Shown in pieces: positions 52,794 through 64,000 of a DNA stretch of 64,000 bases. This DNA is from Solea solea (lineage: Eukaryota; Chordata; Actinopteri; Pleuronectiformes; Soleidae): positions 17,380,680 through 17,444,679 of the forward strand of contig NC_081141.1 of the NCBI RefSeq assembly GCF_958295425.1, in the 5' to 3' direction. Numbering within the stretch: the first letter of the stretch is position 1; every line of letters begins with the position of its first letter. The notes below the pieces were generated by a model. That model worked only from the letters and a program-made list of their open reading frames with translations, was not told where the DNA came from and ran no database searches. The position numbers and the translations under genes are program-made.

Positions 52794-53278
52794 CTTTAAG
52801 ATCGCGTTTCCTCTTCACATCAAAAACTGCTAAGCCTGGAGCAGAAACTGTGGCTTTGCCCAATCTGCAAACCTGGGACTGTTTCAGGTGTTAATTCCTT
52901 TCCCTCATGAAGACGAGGTATGTCCCAGGATGGCTGAGGTTACTGTAGAGATGGAGATCCATCACAACCAGCTCTGAAAGCTATAGTAAGAGTGTTCATG
53001 TTGCTGTAGTCCCCAAACTGAATGCTGAGTGATGTTTCACACCCTAAAACCTAGAATAAAAAACCCCGTAACAAACTAAAATGAGTGTACGTACAAGAGA
53101 CACCACAAGAATCTTGAAATTGAATCACGAAGCTGCTATTTAATGAAGACTGCTTTCGGCGAAATCAGCTATTTCTGAAGGTTGGGAGCACAAATAGTGT
53201 TGTAAGTTGCAAAGCGATGAAACTGTACTTTATACATGAAGCAGCTATGATTATGTATGTGGCTTTTAAATTATTCTA

Positions 53279-53284
53279 AATAAA
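53279..53284 (+). terminator. zng1: zng1 poly(A) signal
   Basis: AATAAA about 490 nt after the stop codon, followed by a GT/G-rich stretch (AAAGTTGGGGGGTTTT), as expected downstream of a cleavage site. A second AATAAA at about 53055 is an alternative. Confidence 0.65.
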
Positions 53285-53350
53285 GTTGGGGGGTTTTCTG
53301 AAAGTGTTATTCTGTAATTGTCCCCAAACATAATCAAAAATTGAATTTTT

Positions 53351-53355
53351 ATATG

Positions 53356-53423
<68 letters not shown>
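53351..53423. repeat. compound (TA)n-(CA)n-(TA)n microsatellite
   Basis: A 73-bp AT/AC/AT array just beyond the zng1 poly(A) signal. Confidence 0.95.
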
Positions 53424-53427
<4 letters not shown>

Positions 53428-55930
53428 CACCCAATGTGAATTTGTGTAAATTTGGTAAAATCAATGTGATACCCAGCAAAGTGTGAACACCTTGTGTGAA
53501 AGCATTAACATCTTAACTTTCATTGTTATTAAACGCATACAAAGAGTCTTTTAACATTTGCATCTGCATTAAGTGAACATGTGATAATTAGAATAGTTTA
53601 CAATTGCTACTGAATAACGATTTACCACAATTATAGCTAACTAGTAATAATAATTTAGTGTGTGCCATGCAAACCTGTGTGAGTCCTCGTTCTTTTCAGT
53701 GAAATAGGTATTAGGTATTTACTGGTTTGATAAAGTCTGAAACTAGTTCCCAGTAATGTTTTTTGTATAATTTATCTGTCCCATGAGTCAGGATTATTTA
53801 TTCACATCAGTGGCTCAGTTTCACTTGGATTACCAATAACAATGTCTATATATTATCTACTACAGTGGAGCCAGTGGATATATGATGCTGATTATTTTTT
53901 GGCCAATATGTTTAGCCATATTTCCCCCCATCTGATAAAATATAGCAAAAAGGATAGTACTTAAATAAGCTTGTATCAAACACTTATGGTCTATCTACTT
54001 TGCATTATACGTCTGCAATGGCCTTTTATGTGTTAATGTGTAAACTAAATATTAAATACTAATATAACAAAAGGTTTCAAATCAGTTTATATCGATTATT
54101 ATTACAATAAAATAACAATGAACCAACTACTTTATGGACAAGAAACATTTCAGAAATGTGAGGCACGCATTGTGTGTTTCGTCTCGATGTGTGTTTGCAC
54201 AGTGCATAAACATAGTGGACTAAAGTTACATTGTGTGGGGATTTATACTGTCATGGAATTATTGCTCAGCTCTATTAAATACACTAAAACAGGTCATCAT
54301 CAAAAACTGAACTTTGACTATTAAACGTCAGTGCCTTAGGCAGCATTTATCAAGTTTCTGAGAACAACGCTGCGTCAGGTCACATAAACGAGCAATGATC
54401 GGCCAATTTAATTATTAATATAATACTTAGCTGATGTTGGTCCATCTGCCAAACACACCTTTGCTGAAACACTCTAATGCAAATTTCAACCTTTATACCT
54501 TCTGGTATTTATAATATAATAAATAATGAAATGTATAATTTATTTTAATAGTGTAGTTTCATGTTGCAGCTGAATATTCCCCATCACACACTTCCATTCC
54601 AAGTGCATCAGACAAAATCCTCCCCCTGCAGTCAGGCCCTCTCCACTATCCACGTGCATTGGACCCGAATTTTATCGATTTTTTAATACATAGAAATACA
54701 ATTGGAAAACAACTAAACTGCATCTTTTAGTCAACTGTGAAAGTGTGTAGTTTGTGAGGGTCATGTAGCCTCTCTAAAGTGCAGTATATCAGTTACATGG
54801 GGGGTGCAACGTGTAGAGAATGGGGTTTCACTTAGTAATTCCCCCATTTCTTATTTTCTCACCAGGAAGTTGGCAGTCCTACTTCAGTTATCATTAAAAC
54901 TCAAAAGATGTTTAGTTTGTCCTTTGTTGGCCATTGATTCCTGCTCATTGAAAAATAATTTCATCTCAATTTTTACACAGTGGACCTTTAATCCTGAATG
55001 TGAGGTCACGCAGACACAAAAATCTCTCCCTCTGTCTCTCTGTGTCTCTCTCTCTCAAACACACATCCGCACACACAGAGTTGGCGCAGTCCGGTGAGGA
55101 AATAGATGGAGTTTCTCCAACTTTGGTGATTTGCAATGGAGATGCTTTAGCAGCACGGTCTTAACACCCGCCGTTGAACCGGTTTGCTTTGAGGTTTGTC
55201 TCTGCTGCTTATTCATCCCGGTCGTAAAGCGGAGCTGAGCTCTGTAGGCCAGGACGCACTCAACAGCTGAGCCGTTTCCTTCTCGATTCTGATGCTGATG
55301 GTCTCGTTAAGACGACCATTGCCTCTATTCTTCGCTGGCTGCGGGGCGTCCTGCCACGGCCATTTTCATGGCCACATCACCCGCGGGCATCCAGAGGTGG
55401 CAAACTAAACGAACCCGCAGGGGTTCCTATGGGAAACACCTGGTTTCTTATCACGGGTTAGGCGTGGTGTTGAATTGCCAAGACTTTCCCACCTCCCACT
55501 GTGATGCATCGCGATTTTATTTTTAATATTAAATGATTAAATAAAACATGGCACATGACAGTTTATCATCTTCATTTTCAAATATATGTATACACCAACG
55601 TCCTTGTCTGTGTGTTTTATGTTGGGGAGTCATTATCTAAAATAATACAACAAATGAAGCCCCTTCACTAATTACATATGAAACATTGAACTTTGGTTCT
55701 TCTTTAATTTTATAGGATGTAGACTCTCATATCACCTGTTTCATAATGTCAATAAATCACACAAAAACACAAGGATTCACCCCTGAAGTTGTGCTCTTTT
55801 TTGCATGAATGGGCCCTGCGCACTCAGCTCCCTCCCCACCTGTATTCTCTGCTCGTGCTCCCCGCTGTGAGGGGCTGCGCTGATAGGTTCACAGGGTGAA
55901 AGGGACTGGCCTGCAGGGCAGCAGCCTCTC
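53424..55930. other. zng1-foxd5 intergenic spacer
   Basis: The left 1.6 kb is AT-rich and empty of genes. From about 55100 it becomes GC-richer (CACGGCCATTTTCATGGCCA palindrome near 55357), probably foxd5 upstream regulatory DNA. A CT-rich tract lies at 55021-55080. The short ORFs are not supported. Confidence 0.55.
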
Positions 55931-55934
55931 AACA

Positions 55935-55940
55935 TATAAA
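55935..55940 (+). promoter_or_regulatory. foxd5: foxd5 TATA box
   Basis: TATAAA inside AACATATAAAGCCCC, 180 nt upstream of the foxd5 ATG and just after a GC-rich block. The expected start site is about 25-30 nt downstream, near 55965. Confidence 0.6.
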
Positions 55941-56119
55941 GCCCCAGCTCTGACAATCACAGTGAACAGCTGGAGCACAACGTGTCCGGAGAACCAGACG
56001 CCAGATGCGCTTTTACGCACGAATAGTTACCTCTGGTTTTTACGCACGGCGAACTTAACTTGCCTCTTTGGCACAGTTGAGGATTTCTCTACGCGTCTGT
56101 GAACATTGTACGTGTGACC

Positions 56120-57178
56120 ATGACTCTCTCCACTGAAATTGAAGCTTCGCAACACGTCGCCCTGCCTCTGGAGAAGGATGAGATCGACATAGTGGGCGAG
56201 GATAAACCCACACACGGGCGTTTCTATGGAAACGAGTGCTCTACAGACGCCGGCTCCTCAGCAGAATCGGGTGCTGAATTCGACTCATCAGGCGCTGACT
56301 CGTCAGGGGAAAGTGAGAACAATTTCTGCGCAGACGCACAGCCGTCCAGAAAAGTCCAGAGCAGCTCGGTGAAGCCTCCCTACTCCTACATTGCCCTCAT
56401 CACCATGGCCATCCTGCAGAGTCCGCAGAAGAAGCTGACTCTGAGCGGCATCTGTGACTTCATCAGCGACAAATTCCCCTATTACAGAGACAAGTTCCCC
56501 GCCTGGCAGAACTCCATCAGGCACAACCTCTCTCTCAACGACTGCTTCATCAAGATCCCAAGGGAGCCTGGGAACCCGGGCAAAGGCAACTACTGGTCTC
56601 TGGACCCAGCTTCAGAAGACATGTTCGACAACGGCAGCTTCCTGCGCCGGAGAAAGCGCTTTAAAAGAAACCAGCCCGAGTTTGGCAAAGACGGACTTGT
56701 GTTTTACTCCGGGGTGAACTTCCATCGGCCTTACGGGCAACCATATTGTGTACAGGGCCAGGTTAGCTCCCCACCAACCGCTGCTCTCCGGTACATGCCC
56801 CTGCAGGAGGGGATCATGATACCTCCCTCTAACTATCACCTTCTGCCTCTGAACAACCAGGGGAAGAGCAGCGGCGCTCAAGATTTCAGAGCGCAGCTTT
56901 GCGCGTCAGAGCCCGTTGTGCCAAAGCCCGTGCCAAAGCCTGGCCCTTTAAAGTGCTCCTTTAGCATCGACAGCATCATCAGCAAACCCTCACCCTTCAG
57001 CCCACAGAGCCCAAACCCACACAGCGCTCTGTTCTATGGTCACCTCGTGTCCGGTTCTGCTGCCGGTTTGATTCCGACGCTTGTTCAGCCTCCCAGGACT
57101 CCATTCTGCCCGCCGGCCATGCTCAACACCTCTGCCCTCATAAACGAGCGCCTCAGACTCTCCTATTCTCGCTGCTGA
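56120..57178 (+). CDS. foxd5: forkhead box protein D5 (FOXD4 class), single exon
   Basis: An intronless forkhead gene, 352 aa, usual for FOXD. The start is ATG at 56120 ([10 protein letters not shown], family-like). An in-frame TGA lies at 56078, and a GTG further up is not needed. The N-terminus has an acidic EIDIVGED (21-28), the FoxD4/5 acidic-blob activation motif, and a serine/acid-rich stretch. The forkhead domain is about residues 84-183, with [14 protein letters not shown], the recognition helix [10 protein letters not shown] (129-138) and the basic wing end LRRRKRFKR. An eh1-like Groucho-binding motif FSIDSII is at 281-287. In frogs this class keeps the neural plate immature by both activating and repressing targets. 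FOXD1, FOXD2 and FOXD3 are alternatives, but the N-terminus and the location between CBWD and PGM5 favour foxd5. Confidence 0.9.
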   Translation: MTLSTEIEASQHVALPLEKDEIDIVGEDKPTHGRFYGNECSTDAGSSAESGAEFDSSGADSSGESENNFCADAQPSRKVQSSSVKPPYSYIALITMAILQSPQKKLTLSGICDFISDKFPYYRDKFPAWQNSIRHNLSLNDCFIKIPREPGNPGKGNYWSLDPASEDMFDNGSFLRRRKRFKRNQPEFGKDGLVFYSGVNFHRPYGQPYCVQGQVSSPPTAALRYMPLQEGIMIPPSNYHLLPLNNQGKSSGAQDFRAQLCASEPVVPKPVPKPGPLKCSFSIDSIISKPSPFSPQSPNPHSALFYGHLVSGSAAGLIPTLVQPPRTPFCPPAMLNTSALINERLRLSYSRC

Positions 57179-57413
57179 AGCCTCTGGCCTTAAGAAACTT
57201 GACAGTGTTTGTATGTTTACACGTTGGGCTATAGTTCATTTCTTAAAGAAATGCTTTACATTGCATGATATTTATGTGAGTTGACATTCAAAGTGATGTC
57301 TGAAAAAGATTCCATTGTAAATAAGATAAGTGGTAATATATTTGTGCAACACGCTGCAGAGGGAACTCGACCTTTATGAATGTTTTTGTTTTGTTTTGTT
57401 ATTAAGCTGTGAA

Positions 57414-57419
57414 AATAAA
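57414..57419 (+). terminator. foxd5: foxd5 poly(A) signal
   Basis: AATAAA about 235 nt after the foxd5 stop, followed by a GT-rich CTGCTGTGCTTTAG stretch. Confidence 0.65.
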
Positions 57420-58138
57420 TGTCTAAAAATGACCTGCTGTGCTTTAGCTCCTTTATCTGGACACACATTTTTTTTAAATTGGTACATGATGGTTTGGTTA
57501 TAAATGAAATGATTTAACTGCAGTCTGCCAGATTAGATATCAAATATTGTAATTGAGACAAAATTAGTTTCTACTGATAAAAACACTTTATTCTTCATTA
57601 CACAATTAAAATCTCGACATAAGAAAAGAGATGTGCCTCATTTAAGTGATATAACCTAAATGTTGTCAAAATGTAAAAAAAAAATGTTAACAAAAAATGT
57701 ATTATGATATATTTGTTGATGTTTCAAAAAGATCTTCCCTATACCATTTTCCTCATAATACCTCAGATAATTTCGATTTACAATTCTATATTGTTTTTTT
57801 AATATATTTAATAATATTTTACAAGACCTCTTATTTATTTCTTTATGACAGTTGCACATTTGTGTCCTAATTAACTCCAACTACATGTGTGTTCCTGAAG
57901 TTACCAGTGAGATACAATATTGGACCTATTTTTTGTGTTTCATTTAACAACTTTAAGTTGCTTTAATCATGCTACACGTTTTGTGTGTATATACAATTTT
58001 ATATATACACAAAACTTTTCTGTTGTGCAGTGCTTCCCTAAGTATGTTTGGCCCACAGCCCACTAGTGGGCATTGGTACCATTGAAAGTATGGGATAAAA
58101 ATAAATAAATACAATCTTATAATTGAATTAATTGAAAC
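57420..58138. other. AT-rich spacer downstream of foxd5
   Basis: AT-rich, with no recognisable gene. A CAGTGCTTCCC at about 58028 resembles a hAT terminus but has no partner that I can find. Confidence 0.5.
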
Positions 58139-59370
58139 CAGGGGCGGAGCTACAGGGGGGCAAGGGGGGGCATCCGCCCCCCTACTGCAGAGCCCCCCCA
58201 GCTGCCCCCCTTACTTTTAAAACTTAACTTGTAAAAACATCCGCCACTATGTCCACAAGCTTTTCAAAGCATTGAAACAAACAATAAATTGACCGAAGGT
58301 GAATCATTGTAAATATAATCTTAGGCCCCTGACCCACTTAGCTACGGCCCTGCATCAAACAATAGTTCACAGTCTGGCTCACAAACAGCGAGTCTGCTGC
58401 GGTGGCTTGCCCTGCATCCCGGCGAAGAGTGGAGCGACTGAGCGCCCCCCCGAGCATCTGTAGGTGAAGCCAGTTTCCCCAGGTGAAGTTTAAACACACC
58501 AATTTAACTTAAAGTTACATTTATAATGAATGTAATCTATGCTAAAGGCGATTCAGCATTAGCAATAACAGCGCGTGCATTAATTAGCCAAATGTGAAAT
58601 CGCTCGCTCTTGATTTGTAAGAGCATTTTTGAGTAGTTTTGATTTTAGTAAAGACAAGAACAGCTTCATACAATATATTAAAACCTGTCATGTTTTAATC
58701 CATAACGTTTACAGAGGGTCGCCGTTTCGTTACGTTACAACGCACTACACATTTCTATACTATAAAACCACTTAATGTCACAAATCACAGCAATGAGGCT
58801 GCACACAACCTAAACCAGGTGACATCATTTACGGTCTAAGTGGGAAAATAACAAATACAATAGCATTAAGTAGTCTAAACATAACTGTTGTGTGTGTGTA
58901 ATTAATATTTTCTGATAGAAAATGTGTGATACTTGAAATGAAGGAGAAAAGTAGTCAACTGGAGAGACCAGGAGGGTCAGAGCAGGAGAAGGCCCAGAAG
59001 GAGATGAACAAATAAGTGGAGAAGAGGATGTGAGGGATGAAGAGGAAGAGGCTGCTGCAGATTCAGAAAGTGGGACAAAGCTAGAGAGTGACCACCAGTC
59101 AGATGAAGATGACAGGGAGGAAGAGGGTCCTAGGCCTTTTTTGCTCATTTTGCTATTAATAATTTTACTTTTGAAGAGATGCACAGTTTTGTTTAGTTTA
59201 AACACTGGGCTTGTTGCTGTTGTCCATGATAAAACAGTAAATAGTTTTAAAGTATTTTTGTGTTTGTTCTGTTAAATCCATTTACATTTGGGGATTCATA
59301 CATGCCACCCTGCCAAGACCTCTTGCCACCGCTTTGCCACCCCATGTAGAATTTTCTAGATCCACCACTG
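58139..59370. mobile_element. hAT-like DNA transposon relic (1.2 kb)
   Basis: The ends are CAGGGGCGGAGCTACA and, as reverse complement, CAGTGGTGGATCTAGA (12 of 16 identical). They are flanked by ATTGAAAC (58131-58138) and ATTGAATC (59371-59378), a 7-of-8 match as for a hAT target duplication. G/C-rich runs follow the left end. An acidic open frame (59030-59275, +) may be a leftover of transposase or host coding DNA, but no domain is recognised. A second CAGGGCCGTAGCTAA-like end at about 58352 suggests a nested or internally repeated end. Confidence 0.55.
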
Positions 59371-60391
59371 ATTGAATCATATTTTCTTTGTTCTGTGAGG
59401 GGAAAAAACATTTTAAAATATATCAAAATATGACTGATGAAAATATGATGTCTCGGTTTCATTTTCACTTTTTGAAAATATCTTCTATGTTTTGTTTACA
59501 AGTAAACAGTTGAGGCTTTTGAGTTATGGCTAATGTAATCGGTAATCGATCATCTGTGTACCTCGATAATGTGATATTTTCCTGCTGGTGTTTATGTCAG
59601 AGGACCCTGGGGCTGATGTAAAGCCATGAATGTAAGTGCAGTTCTTCCTACAGCCTCTAGGTGGTACTGTTTACCACCTGCTTGAGCTTACACGCTGTCT
59701 GATGCTGACTTCTTGTGACCATTTAAAGTGCAAACAATAAATACCATATCGTAGATTCAAATAATTTATTTTTACGCATTTTAAATCTACCATGTGCATT
59801 TTTATGACCTGTAAATAAACAGTGGACAGTGAATGTTGTGTATTAAAAGTTTAGTCAGTCACCTCTCATGTCTTGGTGGTGGACAGTGTAGACAGCACAG
59901 ATAGGAGACAGTGTCCGGTTTCAGACTGGGATTGAAACAATTCCCATCTGCCATCAGTCACTGGTCTATTTTTGTCCTGAGGCTCAGCTGATTGTGGGCC
60001 TTGAAGACTCTGACCCTCCCTGGTCTTTTCTCTTTTTTTCTCCTCCCCTCCTCACTCACTTGTTCAGGCTTATTAGGAAAAGAGGGAGTTGTCTCTCTCT
60101 GTCTGTGTGTGTGTGTGTGTGTGTGACAGGCAGCAGCAGAGCAGTGGAGGCTTTAGCTGTGTGTGAACTTCACCAGTGAGGGATGCAGCTCTCCATGTAG
60201 AGGAGCATTTCTTTGTTGAGACAATACATCTTTTAGAGAACATAAAACATACTTAAAATAAGTGGTTTTACAGATTGCAGGACTCCCTCTTTTTTTTTTC
60301 TTTTTTTTTCTCCCCACTTTGGAATCTTGTTCCAGCCTCAGCCAAAACTCCACACCTCACTTCAGGCTTCTGTTGGATCCCGACGAGGAGG
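59371..60391. other. pgm5 upstream region
   Basis: It holds a TG microsatellite (60104-60125) and T-rich tracts (60290-60310) just before the pgm5 ATG. A 5' UTR is expected here, but no TATA box or firm start site can be named. Confidence 0.5.
60104..60125. repeat. TG microsatellite
   Basis: About 11 GT units upstream of pgm5, possibly inside its 5' leader. Confidence 0.9.
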
Positions 60392-63496
<3,105 letters not shown>

Positions 63497-64000
63497 GTAA
63501 GACATCTGCTTTCTATATGATCTTTAAAAGTGACTTACAGTATATATGTATTTAAAAACCTTTCCAGATAATTGAATAAACAAAGGGATGATGTTGGACA
63601 ACGTGATTTAGGATTTTCATATTTACTTTCCCACATAAAAAGGAGCAGTGAACTGCCCCGAGGCGCAAACAAAAGCCCCACCAAAAACTGAAAAATCATG
63701 TAGATTTTATAAAAAACAGACCAATTTTGTATCAGATTAAGACGTTGATTAGCGTACAGTTTCCCGTCAGCGATGAAAGTAAACAATGATTTCAAAAATG
63801 AATGCAAACAATGCCTACAGCTGTTCCAACTTTTGTTGATCACGCACAAACTACAAAGGCTGTGTTGACAGAAACTTGTTACTCTATCCTGTACGGCAGG
63901 AAATCATGCTGTATGATATAGAAGTATCGAATGTGGACCAACCTTTTTGATCAGGACTTCATCGTACAGCGAGAAAACAAAGAACATGTAGAAGAAAGGA
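63497..64000 (+). other. pgm5: pgm5 intron after exon 5 (incomplete)
   Basis: Starts at the donor GGG|GTAAGA. The next PGM5 exon (human DRYMILGQNG) is not seen before the right edge. Confidence 0.7.

Noticed and set aside
56099..56119. GTG start adding seven residues to foxd5
   Set aside because: GTG starts are not expected in nuclear vertebrate genes, and the ATG at 56120 gives the family-like MTLS start.
58139..58352. A separate 214-bp MITE at the left end of the 1.2-kb hAT-like relic
   Set aside because: The inner end CAGGGCCGTAGCTAA pairs with the left end, but the flanking 8 bases match only 5 of 8, weaker than the 7 of 8 for the larger element.
59718..59727. CArG-like CCATTTAAAG upstream of pgm5 as an SRF site
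   Set aside because: It has one mismatch to CC(A/T)6GG, lies about 670 nt upstream of the ATG, and such matches are frequent in AT-rich DNA.

Overview
The window looks like nuclear DNA from a ray-finned (teleost) fish. It has spliced vertebrate genes with GT-AG introns and large AT-rich introns full of CA/TG microsatellites. It also has fish-style repeats: a tRNA-derived SINE, hAT-type MITEs with 8-bp target duplications, and a decayed Tc1-like element. The species cannot be named from sequence alone. Product names come from recalled vertebrate protein sequences and conserved splice phase; no search was run.

Layout. (1) 1-35.7 kb, minus strand: the 5' part of dock8, 30 coding exons (1,277 codons), with the start codon at 35698. 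The catalytic DHR-2 end lies beyond the left edge. (2) 35.7-39.1 kb: the head-to-head interval between dock8 and zng1, with a GC-rich dock8 leader and a probable zng1 5' UTR exon. (3) 39.1-53.3 kb, plus strand: a complete zng1 (cbwd, CobW-type zinc GTPase), 15 coding exons, 370 aa. (4) 55.9-57.4 kb, plus strand: a complete single-exon forkhead gene, best called foxd5 (FOXD4 class), 352 aa, with a TATA box and poly(A) signal. (5) 60.4-63.5 kb, plus strand: the first five coding exons (295 codons) of pgm5; the rest is beyond the right edge.

The genes do not form a pathway: they are an immune-cell GEF, a zinc metallochaperone, a neural-plate transcription factor and an adherens-junction PGM paralogue. 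The point of interest is the block itself. DOCK8, CBWD, FOXD4 and PGM5 are the families whose human copies are scattered by segmental duplication over chromosomes 9 and 2. Here they are single, adjacent and apparently intact.

The rest is introns and spacers. The most informative non-genic signals are a GC-AG intron in dock8, mobile elements and TG/CA repeats pressed against dock8 splice sites, several hAT elements with target duplications, an internally inverted Tc1 relic, and a few intronic stretches that may be conserved regulatory DNA. I found no previously undescribed gene system.
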